From: Chloroflexota bacterium
Lineage (GTDB): Bacteria > Chloroflexota > Dehalococcoidia > Lucifugimonadales > JADFKI01
Reading direction: 5' to 3'
Length of the DNA stretch: 41,498 nt
Assembly (NCBI GenBank): GCA_009840355.1
Contig: VXNZ01000024.1
Span: forward strand, 1 to 41,498
Below, piece after piece: positions 16,616 to 23,971 of the stretch; the first letter of the stretch is position 1, and the number at the start of each line of letters is the position of its first letter. Made by a program: the position numbers and the translations under genes. The notes below the pieces were generated by a model, which was not told the DNA's origin, ran no database searches, and saw only the letters and a program-made list of their open reading frames with translations.

Positions 16616-17746
16616 ATGTCGCTGCTGGTAAAAATCGGAGTATTCCTGACGGCAATCTTGCTGGTCGTGAGCATGCTTGCGCCGCTGCTTACGCCGTTCT
16701 TCCAAGAGCAGGTCATCCCGCGTTTCGGCGGCAACGCGCCTGAAGAGCCGGCGGCGATCAACGGCGAGGCGATGTGGCAGCCGCGAATCATCGAGCCGCG
16801 CTACGACATCATCACTGTGCTTGGGTTCGACGCTATCCCTTCCATCAACAATCCCGAATTCGTGAGCGCGACTGAAGCCGAAGAGTGGATGGCGGAAGAC
16901 GAGCAGGTCATCGGCTTGTCCATCAACGGCGACCATCGTGCGTATTCCATCCCATTGCTTAGCCGACACGAAATCGTCAACGACACGGTTGGCGGCAAGC
17001 CCGTCGCCGTAACATGGTGACCGCTGTGCTACTCGGCTATAGTCTATAGCCGCGAAATCAATGGCAACGAGCACACATTCGGCGTCTCCGGCAAGCTCAT
17101 TATGAACGCGCTGGTGATGTACGACCACCAGACCGAGACGCTATGGAGCCAATTCTTAAGCAAGGCAGTTGACGGCGTTTTGACCGACACCGAATTGGAA
17201 GTCGTGCCCGCAACGCAGACCGGCTGGCAGGCGTGGCGGGAGTTGCACCCGGACACGAGGGTGCTCGACAAGGGAGGCGCCTACCGAGTCGATTCGTACA
17301 CGCACTACTATGAGAACGACAGGGCGGGAATACACGGGCAATTCAACCCGGACGACCGCCTGCATCCAAAGGCGCTCGTGCTGGGCGTGAACATCGACGG
17401 CAAGCAGAAGGCGTATCCGTTCGGCGCGCTGACGGCACAGCAGGTGGTCAACGACACCGTCGCGGACAACGATGTGCTGATATTCTTCGACGCGGCAACC
17501 GGCACCGCGCTCGCATTTGACCGCAGCCCTGGCGACACGTCGCTCACATTCCGCATGGAAGGCGAACCCGCAGGCGCGCGTACAACGCTAGTCGATGAGC
17601 AGACCGGCAGCACATGGACCGCCTTCACCGGTAGCGCAACAGACGGCGAGCTGAAGGGCAGTCGCCTTCAGCGCGTCCCATCACACCTATCCTTCTGGTT
17701 CGCCTGGAGCGACTGGAACCCCCACACCGAAATCTACGCGCAGTAA
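16616..17746 (+). CDS. DUF3179 domain protein, predicted selenoprotein with in-frame UGA (Sec135)
   Basis: A membrane-anchored extracytoplasmic protein of 376 aa. The ATG at 16616 is chosen because AGGAG stands 5 nt upstream; an in-frame ATG at 16574 lacks one. Residues 4-28 are a hydrophobic anchor. The frame is continuous across a single TGA at 17018-17020: the preceding codons read KPVAVTW and the following ones PLCYSAIVYSR. DUF3179 proteins have a C-P-L-C motif at this point, so the TGA replaces the first Cys, giving U-P-L-C. The remainder (MNALVMYDHQTETLWSQF, GVNIDGKQKAYPFGAL, SHLSFWFAWSDWNPHTEIYAQ) matches the rest of the family. A hairpin starting 13 nt after the TGA looks like a SECIS element. 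The family's function is not established; UxxC suggests thiol redox chemistry or metal binding outside the membrane. The alternative is a nonsense mutation at a Cys codon. Confidence 0.8.
17021..17054 (+). promoter_or_regulatory. Predicted bacterial SECIS element for UGA 17018-17020
   Basis: A perfect 8-bp stem, CGGCTATA (17034-17041) with TATAGCCG (17045-17052), closes on the loop GUC (17042-17044). The loop lies 21 nt after the UGA, inside the 16-37 nt distance used for bacterial SECIS searches, and begins with G as required. The tip A-GUC-U resembles the GGUCU tip of the E. coli fdhF element. It would bind SelB with Sec-tRNA during translation. Confidence 0.7.
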
Positions 17747-17844
17747 TGCGCAGAACGTTATTCCCTATGTGAGAAGGTTACGCAGGAGGGTAATGCGTAC
17801 GCGAAACATCTACCGCATCTAACATCACCCCCTTGAATCATTAA

Positions 17845-18225
17845 TTACTCCGGCAGCCGCGTCGATTGCCACGCAACCATCTGCCAGCCGGCGTCGCCGT
17901 TAACATAGACATCGGTGAAGCGCAGCGAGAATGTCAGGTCGTTTCCGCCTGAAGTAACCTCAACATCCGCTTCGCCATTAACGATAGCGGCGTCTCCGCA
18001 GGCGCGCACCACTACATTTCGCGCCGCCATCTTTCGATAGTTCAGATTGCCGTTGCCGATGGATTCCAGCATGCTCGCCTTCGTGTCCACCGCCGAGCTG
18101 GTGTGCACGTATGTCATATCGTCCGCGAGTATGCGTCCTAGCGTATCCACATCGCCCGCGACCATCGCGCGCATCCGCTCGCCGTCCAGCGCCTCAATCG
18201 TCTCTTTCACATTGTTATCCGACAT
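17845..18225 (-). CDS. NTF2-like / DUF4440-type protein
   Basis: A cytoplasmic protein of 126 aa with the cone-shaped NTF2-like fold signature. It has an N-terminal helix pair (ETIEALDGERMRAMVAGDVDTLGRILADDMTYVHTSS), a central helix with SMLESIGNG, and beta strands ending FTDVYVNGDAGWQMVAWQST. This is the DUF4440/SnoaL-like pattern. Members include small enzymes (isomerases, dehydratases) and ligand-binding proteins, so no specific reaction can be assigned. ATG 18225 has GGAG nearby (the reverse complement of 18230-18235 reads AAGGAG). It is divergent from the alpha/beta hydrolase gene; a 14-bp palindrome lies between them. Confidence 0.85.
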   Translation of the reverse strand: MSDNNVKETIEALDGERMRAMVAGDVDTLGRILADDMTYVHTSSAVDTKASMLESIGNGNLNYRKMAARNVVVRACGDAAIVNGEADVEVTSGGNDLTFSLRFTDVYVNGDAGWQMVAWQSTRLPE

Positions 18226-18282
18226 TCCATTCTCCTTTGCTGATATTCGCTACCCTGCGTGACTGACTTGCAATAGCTCATA

Positions 18283-18296
18283 TCTCATCGATGAGA
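18283..18296. promoter_or_regulatory. 14-bp perfect palindrome in a divergent intergenic region
   Basis: TCTCATCGATGAGA reads the same on both strands. It lies between the divergent NTF2-like and hydrolase genes, upstream of the hydrolase promoter. It could be an operator for a dimeric regulator; no regulator gene is adjacent. Confidence 0.3.
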
Positions 18297-18337
18297 GTAG
18301 GCCAGGGGATAGGCATGATCGCCGCATCTGCCCAAAC

Positions 18338-18367
18338 TTGCCCGCCATAGTCAACGCAGATTATACT
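18338..18367 (+). promoter_or_regulatory. Sigma-70 promoter of the alpha/beta hydrolase gene
   Basis: TTGCCC (18338-18343, 4 of 6), an 18-bp spacer and TATACT (18362-18367, 5 of 6). The start would be near 18374, about 28 nt before the ATG. Confidence 0.5.
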
Positions 18368-18401
18368 TGCGCGCATCAATAGGCGAAAGGGGTATCGCAA
18401 A

Positions 18402-19238
18402 ATGCCAAAGGCTGAGGTAAACGGAATCAAACTCTACTACGAAATCACAGGGGAGGGATTTCCGCTCGTGCTCGCGCACGAATTCGCGGGCGACTTCCGA
18501 TCGTGGGAGCCACAGGTGCGCTACTTCTCGCGCCGCTACCGCGTAATCACCTACAATGCCAGAGGCTATCCGCCATCGGATGTGCCGGCGGACGAGGACG
18601 CCTATACGCAAGAGTCGGAAGTAGAAGACCTGCGCGGCTTGATGGAGCATCTGGGCATCGACAAGGCGCACATCTGCGGTCTGTCCATGGGCGGTGCGCT
18701 TGCGCTGAACTTCGGGCTGGCACACCCGGACTTGGCAGAGTCGCTCATCATCGCTGCCGCCGGCAGTGGATCGACCGACGTCGAGGGGTGGCGCGAGAGC
18801 GTGTTCGCCAACTCGCGCGCGATGCAAGAACGCGGCATGGTGGCGATGACCGATTACTCGCAGGGCGAGACGCGCGTGCAACTGCGGCGCAAAGACCCGC
18901 GTGGTTACCGCGAGTTCACCGACCAGTTCTTGTCGCACTCCAGCCTTGGTTCGGCACTTACATTTCGTGGTGTACAGGGCAAGCGCCCGCCAATATTCGC
19001 GCTCGAAGAGCAAATGCGCGCGCTCACAGTGCCCACGCTAATCATGCTCGGCGATGAAGACGATCCGTGTGTAGAGCCAAGCATCTTCATGAAGCGCTGC
19101 ATCCCGTCGTCAGGATTGGTGATGTTCCCGCAATCCGGCCACGCTATCAACCTGGAAGAGCCGGACCTATTCAACCGCACCTTGCAAGACTTCCTAACCG
19201 CAGTCGAAACCGGCAACTGGGCAGCCCGCGAAGTCTAA
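18402..19238 (+). CDS. Alpha/beta hydrolase
   Basis: A cytoplasmic alpha/beta-fold hydrolase of 278 aa. The oxyanion region is LVLAHEFAGDFRSWEPQ near residue 25. The nucleophile elbow GLSMGG has Ser95. The acid is probably the Asp in LGDEDDPCVEPS near residue 228, and the catalytic His is in FPQSGHAINLEEP near residue 250. Sequence style resembles 3-oxoadipate enol-lactonase and related C-C or ester hydrolases, but the substrate cannot be assigned. The ATG at 18402 follows AAAGGGG. It is a single-gene unit with its own promoter, divergent from the NTF2-like gene. Confidence 0.9.
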   Translation: MPKAEVNGIKLYYEITGEGFPLVLAHEFAGDFRSWEPQVRYFSRRYRVITYNARGYPPSDVPADEDAYTQESEVEDLRGLMEHLGIDKAHICGLSMGGALALNFGLAHPDLAESLIIAAAGSGSTDVEGWRESVFANSRAMQERGMVAMTDYSQGETRVQLRRKDPRGYREFTDQFLSHSSLGSALTFRGVQGKRPPIFALEEQMRALTVPTLIMLGDEDDPCVEPSIFMKRCIPSSGLVMFPQSGHAINLEEPDLFNRTLQDFLTAVETGNWAAREV

Positions 19239-19307
19239 TGCTATCGCAATTGCCTATTGGGCGATACCGGCGCAAAAATCACTAAACCGTCGCTTTCGAC
19301 AAGCCTA

Positions 19308-19952
19308 TCATTCCAAAGTTGCCACGCTAAACACCACGTGGAACGGCCTGCAGTAGATTACCACGCTGCCATACCCCTCGCCGTCTTCGCCGTCCGGCAG
19401 GAAGTAGTTCTGATTGCCTTCGTTGCCCTTTAGCTTGCCCAGCCCGAGGTAGCCCTGTACATCGTCGCGACCCTGCGGATTGGCGTTCGGCACTAGCAGC
19501 ACGTGCAATTCGGGTCCATTCGTAACACGGAAATCTTCCAAGCGCAGCACATGCATGCCTTCCGCGCTGCGGTAGATGGTCGCTGTGCCGCTGCCCTTGT
19601 GGAAGCTATCCGCGTCTCGGAAATTGCCCGTCTTGACCTTTACCACAGACGCATCCATCATGGACGAATTGTCTGGCATCGCCATCTCCGCCGGCACGCG
19701 CTCGTCGTACTTCTCGAACTCGCCCGCGGCGTCGCGCATCATCGTTTCCGCGTCCGCCATCGTCTCGACCATCACCGTCTCGCCGCTGTCCATAACCACC
19801 TCGGCGGGCAGCACAGCGTTCGCCGCGAGCGGAAAGTCTTCGTTTACAGTAGTGGTGATGAACAGCGGCGACAGCAGCCACCAAGCCAGCGCGAGCGCCG
19901 GTATGCCGAAGATTACAACTGCGCCAATTATTATGCGCTTGCGAGTGAACAT
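19308..19952 (-). CDS. DM13 domain protein, membrane-anchored
   Basis: A protein of 214 aa with an N-terminal signal anchor (residues 6-30, IIIGAVVIFGIPALALAWWLL) and a Met/Asp/Glu-rich linker (about 45-105). A C-terminal DM13 domain (about 108-214) starts GNFRDADSFHKGSGTATIYRS and ends YGSVVIYCRPFHVVFSVATLE. The single Cys in IYCRPF is the conserved DM13 cysteine, proposed in the literature to serve a redox role in extracellular domains. It is oriented outward from the membrane. ATG 19952 follows a region without a strong ribosome binding site. It stands alone, about 1.6 kb from the DUF3179 gene. Confidence 0.88.
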   Translation of the reverse strand: MFTRKRIIIGAVVIFGIPALALAWWLLSPLFITTTVNEDFPLAANAVLPAEVVMDSGETVMVETMADAETMMRDAAGEFEKYDERVPAEMAMPDNSSMMDASVVKVKTGNFRDADSFHKGSGTATIYRSAEGMHVLRLEDFRVTNGPELHVLLVPNANPQGRDDVQGYLGLGKLKGNEGNQNYFLPDGEDGEGYGSVVIYCRPFHVVFSVATLE

Positions 19953-20045
19953 CTGAACCTCAGCACTTTTCCGAATTTGGATTTAATGTGGCATTGATAT
20001 GGATAAAAGATTGCCACCGGACTTAAATGGAAGTCGGTGTGTAGG

Positions 20046-20079
20046 TCTCCTCCCCATCAGGGGAAGGCTAGGAAGCAGG
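20046..20079 (+). repeat. Dispersed intergenic palindrome, copy 2
   Basis: TCCCCATCAGGGGAAGGCTAGG, between the DM13 gene start and the thyX end. Confidence 0.55.
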
Positions 20080-20141
20080 CAAGAGCGCCAAACATCACAG
20101 CGACCTTCTTACAATACAATAATAGCATGCCATCACCCAAT

Positions 20142-20969
20142 CTACACCTTTGAATACTCCGGCGTCGCCGTCTTCGAGCCATCCGGCAGCGTGTCCACCG
20201 CGAAGTCGCCGAATAGCAGCGGCGCTTCCGCTTGCAGGATTTCCAGCACCATTATGGCAACCCTGCGTATTTCCACATCGGCATACGGGCTGGCGCGCAT
20301 TTCGATGAAGTGTCGCCACGCCCGCACATTGCCGGTTACGAAAATCTTCGTCTCGGTGGCGTTGGGCAGCACTGCGCGCGCCGCTTGTCTGATAGCCTTG
20401 CGATGATCCGTCGCCAACTCGAACTTCTCACGCGGAATGGCGGTCTCCAGCGCCTCGACGAGCGCCGCATAACTCGTCGCCGCGCGCTCGATAGCCTCAT
20501 CAAATGCAAGCTTGACGGATTCGTCCGCCGCATCGTTAATCGCTGGTGGCGCAACGAATCTGCCCGCGCTCTCATCGACATACCGTTGGCTGCGCTGGCT
20601 GTATGCGAACCCGGCGCGGTGGCGCACAAGCTCGTGCGTTAGTGAGCGCGACACGCCCGTGAACACAAAGCCATAGTTGATGTGCTCGAACACGCTGCCG
20701 TCCTTGGAACGAAGCAGGTTGTTGATGAAGTCACTTATGTCTCTTCTGCCCCTGCCGTAGCTCATATAGCACAGCCGCGCCGAAATTTCGGCAATCGCGG
20801 CGGATTCGTCGTTGCCCGCGCGGATGCTGTCCGGAATACCCGGCACGCCCTCGTCATCAAGAAACGCCGCGACCTGTTCCCATACTACCGACGGCTTGGA
20901 AACCAGAAATACCTTTGGCTCTCCAATAGTTGCGCTCAAATCCCTGCCATCCTTGATAGCGGTGGGCAT
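20142..20969 (-). CDS. thyX: FAD-dependent thymidylate synthase
   Basis: Flavin-dependent thymidylate synthase: makes dTMP from dUMP using methylene-tetrahydrofolate and NADPH. It replaces ThyA in many bacteria and acts as a cytoplasmic homotetramer. It is 275 aa from ATG 20969. The frame opens further upstream at GTG 21008, but that extension runs into a dispersed palindrome, so the inner ATG is preferred. Seen are the FEHINYGFVFTGVSRSLTHELVRHR region and the ThyX motif RHRAGFAYSQRSQRY near residues 120-134. The motif is RHR-x8-SQR rather than the usual RHR-x7-SxR. The dUMP/FAD-binding C-terminal part (DHRKAIRQAARAVLPNATETKIFVTGNVRAWRHFIEMR) is also clear. It is a single gene on the minus strand. 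Confidence 0.93.
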   Translation of the reverse strand: MPTAIKDGRDLSATIGEPKVFLVSKPSVVWEQVAAFLDDEGVPGIPDSIRAGNDESAAIAEISARLCYMSYGRGRRDISDFINNLLRSKDGSVFEHINYGFVFTGVSRSLTHELVRHRAGFAYSQRSQRYVDESAGRFVAPPAINDAADESVKLAFDEAIERAATSYAALVEALETAIPREKFELATDHRKAIRQAARAVLPNATETKIFVTGNVRAWRHFIEMRASPYADVEIRRVAIMVLEILQAEAPLLFGDFAVDTLPDGSKTATPEYSKV

Positions 20970-21008
20970 ATTTTTGCCGTTCCTGCTGTCCAGCCTAGTC
21001 CCTTTCAC

Positions 21009-21040
21009 TTCGATGGGGGAAGGTTGGGATAGTGAGGTGA
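21009..21040 (+). repeat. Dispersed intergenic palindrome, copy 3
   Basis: CGATGGGGGAAGGTTGGGAT followed by AGTGAGG, just upstream of thyX; it argues against the longer GTG start of that gene. Confidence 0.55.
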
Positions 21041-21145
21041 ACGCAGATGAACGAAATTGCTGCCTAACCGCAATCTTAAGTTATACGCTCAGCTTATCTT
21101 GTGAGTAGCATAACCTGAAAGCTAGCCAAAGTCCCACAATTGCGC

Positions 21146-21180
21146 AAAAAGCCGGCGGGAGAATCAATCCACCCGCCGGC
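21146..21180 (-). terminator. Rho-independent terminator of the dehydrogenase-complex operon
   Basis: A 9-bp GC-rich stem (GCCGGCGGG 21151-21159 with CCCGCCGGC 21172-21180) with a 12-nt loop. On the minus strand five T residues follow directly. It sits 44 bp past the stop of the E2 gene. Confidence 0.82.
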
Positions 21181-21223
21181 GAGTTATCGGTAAAGGTTGC
21201 GGTCTCCCGCAGTCACAGGGACA

Positions 21224-22684
21224 TTACAGAATAAGACTCAGCGGATTTTCCAGCCGTTGCTTCACATCAATCAGGAACTGAGCACCTTCTGCGCCGTCCA
21301 CTACGCGGTGATCGGCGGAGATGGTTGCGTTCATCGTCTGGCGAATGACGATATCGTCATCGCGGACGACAGGACGCTTCGCGACCGTGCCTACCGCGAG
21401 AATCGCAGTCTGGGGCGGCTGGATTATCGCCACGAATGTACTTACATCGAACATGCCCAAATTGCTAATGCCGAATGTGCCGCCCGTGTACTCGTCAGGA
21501 CGCAGGGCACCGTTCTGCGAGCGGTCGGCGAGGTCTTTGCTCGCCTGCGCTATCTCCCGCAGCGACATCCGCTCGCAGCCCATTATCGCGGGCATCAGCA
21601 AGCCCTCTTCAATCGCCATCGCAATGCCGATGTTGACGCTGTCGTTCGGCCGAATAACATCGCCGTCGAGGTAGGCGTTGAACTTAGGATACTGCTTCAG
21701 CGCATCGGCGCACGCCTTGACAATCAGGTCGTTCACCGTAACCCGCACGCCCTCACCTTCAAGCGACTTGTTAATCTGCTGGCGCAGACTCATCGCCTCA
21801 GTCATATCGACCTCGGAGGTTACATAGAAGTGCGGCTTTTCTTGCTTGCTGCGCACCGTAACGCGCGCAATCTGCTGCCGCATCCGCGACAACGCCATGC
21901 CATCGCTTTCGGCTGTCGACGGTTCCGGCTCGACTTCTTCGACTGCCTCGGCTACCGGCTCTGAGGCAGCCTCTTCTTCAACATCATCATCAGGCGTCTC
22001 GACGACTGCTGCTGCCTCTTCCTCAACGACTTCCTCTTCGACAGGCGCTTCGACTTCAGCAACGGCTTCGACGACTTCCGGCTCCTGTTCTTCTACGACC
22101 TCAGGCTCTACCGGCTCCGGCTCTTCGTAGTTGAGCACATCGTCCTTGACGATGCGACCGCCGGGTCCCGTTCCCACGACCTTGCTGATGTCGATGCCGC
22201 GCTCGCCTGCGATGCGCCGCGCGATCGGGGATGCGCGCAATGGTGCTGATGGCGCCGGCGGCTGGGCGGGTTCGGGTGTAGACTCCGGCTCGGACGTTTC
22301 TTCGACCACGCCGGTACTGGCGGCTGGCATGGGAATTGCGCCGCTAGACGCGTTGTCCGGCTCATCGGCGGACGTGTCGTCGCCAGCCGGTTCGTCCGCC
22401 GCGCCATCTTCCGGCGCAGCGGCAGGAGCGCTTGCGGGCGCTTCGTCCTGCGCGCCTATGACGGCGATCGGCTCGCCAACGGGCACGGTCGTCCCTGCGG
22501 GAACGATGATGCTGTGCAGCACGCCATCCGCATACGACTCGAACTCTACGACTGCTTTGTCGGTCTCGATTTCGGCGATGGGTTCGCCGTTTGCCACCGC
22601 GTCTCCCTCACCCTTCAGCCATCGCAGGACCGTCCCTTCCTGCATGTCGTAGCCCATCTGTGGCATTGTCAGTTCTGTTGCCAA
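21224..22684 (-). CDS. pdhC: Dihydrolipoamide acyltransferase (E2) of 2-oxoacid dehydrogenase complex
   Basis: The core E2 subunit, which moves the acyl group from lipoate to CoA (486 aa). A single lipoyl domain (1-78) has the lipoyl-lysine Lys43 in IETDKA. A long Ala/Pro/acidic linker is followed by a peripheral-subunit-binding domain (about 150-190, ASPIARRIAGERGIDISKVVGTGPGGRI) and a very acidic Glu/Val linker. The catalytic domain (about 260-486) has ISADHRVVDGAEGAQF with the active-site His and Asp. The start is TTG 22684, supported by AGGGGG seven bases upstream and by the family N-terminus MATELTMPQMGYDM. It is the last gene of the cluster, 298 bp from pdhB, and is followed by the terminator. 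A pyruvate rather than branched-chain substrate is inferred. Confidence 0.9.
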   Translation of the reverse strand: MATELTMPQMGYDMQEGTVLRWLKGEGDAVANGEPIAEIETDKAVVEFESYADGVLHSIIVPAGTTVPVGEPIAVIGAQDEAPASAPAAAPEDGAADEPAGDDTSADEPDNASSGAIPMPAASTGVVEETSEPESTPEPAQPPAPSAPLRASPIARRIAGERGIDISKVVGTGPGGRIVKDDVLNYEEPEPVEPEVVEEQEPEVVEAVAEVEAPVEEEVVEEEAAAVVETPDDDVEEEAASEPVAEAVEEVEPEPSTAESDGMALSRMRQQIARVTVRSKQEKPHFYVTSEVDMTEAMSLRQQINKSLEGEGVRVTVNDLIVKACADALKQYPKFNAYLDGDVIRPNDSVNIGIAMAIEEGLLMPAIMGCERMSLREIAQASKDLADRSQNGALRPDEYTGGTFGISNLGMFDVSTFVAIIQPPQTAILAVGTVAKRPVVRDDDIVIRQTMNATISADHRVVDGAEGAQFLIDVKQRLENPLSLIL

Positions 22685-22887
22685 TCCAAACCCCCTATTG
22701 CAAGCAAATCACATAATTAAGTTAAGCGTGTGAAGGATAAAGCGCAAGGTTTTACTAGGCTATGCATTGCGTATTTGCTTGCATACTACGCTGCTGAAAC
22801 ATAGAAAAAGCGCGACAAATAATGTACCTAATCTTTGACGAAGGTTCGCTTTGAATTGCGCGCACCCTAATGCTCTCTGCCTCCATC

Positions 22888-22914
22888 ATAACCTTCTCTC
22901 AGAGGGGGATGGGA
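22888..22914 (-). repeat. Dispersed intergenic palindrome, copy 4
   Basis: Minus-orientation copy (TCCCATCCCCCTCTGAGAGA, then AGGTTA) between pdhB and pdhC; diverged. Confidence 0.45.
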
Positions 22915-22982
22915 CTTCTGGCAGGCACACATCGTCGCTTGAAGTAGCAGGATTGCGCCAAGTCAAATCACGCCGCGGACTA

Positions 22983-23957
22983 CTAAATGCCGTAGCTATC
23001 GTTAAGCGCTTGCAGGACGCGTTCCGCGGTCGGGATCGTGGCGGCTTCTAGCGTGCCGTTGTATGGCGCGGGCACATCTACGCCGCCTACGCGCGCGACA
23101 GGTCCGTCTAGGTCGTCAAATGCTTCTTCTTGTATCGTGCTGGTAACCTCGCCGCTGAAGCCGCCGGTGCGCCAAGTCTCTTCGACCACGACGACTCTGT
23201 TCGTCTTGCGGACGGACTGCAATACGGTGTCCTTGTCCCACGGTCGCAGTGTGCGCAAGTCGATGACTTCCGCTTGCCTGCCGCGCTCTTCCAGCATCGC
23301 CGCCGCCTGCAGAGCGATATGCGTCATGCGTGAGTACGCGACAATCGTAACATCGTCGCCCGATCGCTTGATGTCCGCTTTGCCGAACGGGATTTCGTAC
23401 CAGTCGTCCGGCACATCGCCGCGCGTGCCGTACAGCAGCGAGTGCTCTGCGAACAGAATCGGATTGCCGTCCTTCATCGCGGTGCGGAACAGGCCAAGCG
23501 CGTCATATGGCGTCGCAGGCACCACGACCTTGAGCCCCGGCACGGAGGCGTACCAGTTCTCGAAGCTCTGCGAGTGCGTCGCCGCCAACTGCCCGCCACC
23601 GCCGGTTACGGTGCGAATTACCAGGGGCACGGTGAATTGTCCGTCCGACATATAGCGCAGCTTGGCGGCATGGTTGACTATCTGGTCGATGGCGACAAGG
23701 CTGAAGTTGATGGTCATAAGTTCGACGATCGGCTTCAGGCCTGCCAGCGCCGAGCCGACGCCAGCGCCGACGATTACGGACTCGGATATGGGCGTGTCCA
23801 TAACGCGCTCTGGCCCAAATTCGTCGAGGAAGCCACGTGTTACGGCATAAGCGCCGCCGTACGCGCCGATGTCCTCTCCCATGATAAACACCCGGTCGTC
23901 TTCTAGAGCTTCGCGCAGCCCCTTTGCGACGGCCTCCCGGAGAATCATCTCAGCCAT
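22983..23957 (-). CDS. pdhB: 2-oxoacid (pyruvate) dehydrogenase E1 component, beta subunit
   Basis: The beta chain of the thiamine-diphosphate-dependent E1 heterotetramer, 324 aa, the family's usual length. It has the N-terminal EALREALEDDRVFIMGEDIG-type start, AVTRGFLDEFGPERVMDTPISE, and the substrate/cofactor region VRTVTGGGGQLAATHSQSFENWYASVPGLKVVVPATPYDA. The transketolase C-terminal domain has EVIDLRTLRPWDKDTV and VVVEETWRTGGF. ATG 23957 lies 14 bp after the alpha-subunit gene, so the two are co-expressed. With pdhA it decarboxylates the oxoacid and transfers the acyl group to E2. Acetoin or branched-chain oxoacid dehydrogenase are alternatives with the same architecture. Confidence 0.92.
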   Translation of the reverse strand: MAEMILREAVAKGLREALEDDRVFIMGEDIGAYGGAYAVTRGFLDEFGPERVMDTPISESVIVGAGVGSALAGLKPIVELMTINFSLVAIDQIVNHAAKLRYMSDGQFTVPLVIRTVTGGGGQLAATHSQSFENWYASVPGLKVVVPATPYDALGLFRTAMKDGNPILFAEHSLLYGTRGDVPDDWYEIPFGKADIKRSGDDVTIVAYSRMTHIALQAAAMLEERGRQAEVIDLRTLRPWDKDTVLQSVRKTNRVVVVEETWRTGGFSGEVTSTIQEEAFDDLDGPVARVGGVDVPAPYNGTLEAATIPTAERVLQALNDSYGI

Positions 23958-23971
23958 ATCCTACTCCAGAA

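Noticed and set aside
16574-17020. Separate short gene ending at the TGA, with 17102-17746 as a second gene
   Set aside because: Both parts lie in one frame, together cover one DUF3179 domain, and the second part has no start or ribosome binding site near the join.
17018-17020. TGA as a reassigned sense codon or a plain pseudogene stop
   Set aside because: TGA ends many other genes in the window, so reassignment is unlikely. A simple nonsense mutation remains possible, but position at the family Cys and the hairpin behind it favour selenocysteine.
21846-22652. Ser/Thr/Ala-rich plus-strand frames opposite the E2 gene
   Set aside because: They arise from the low-complexity Glu/Ala/Pro linkers of E2 read on the other strand.
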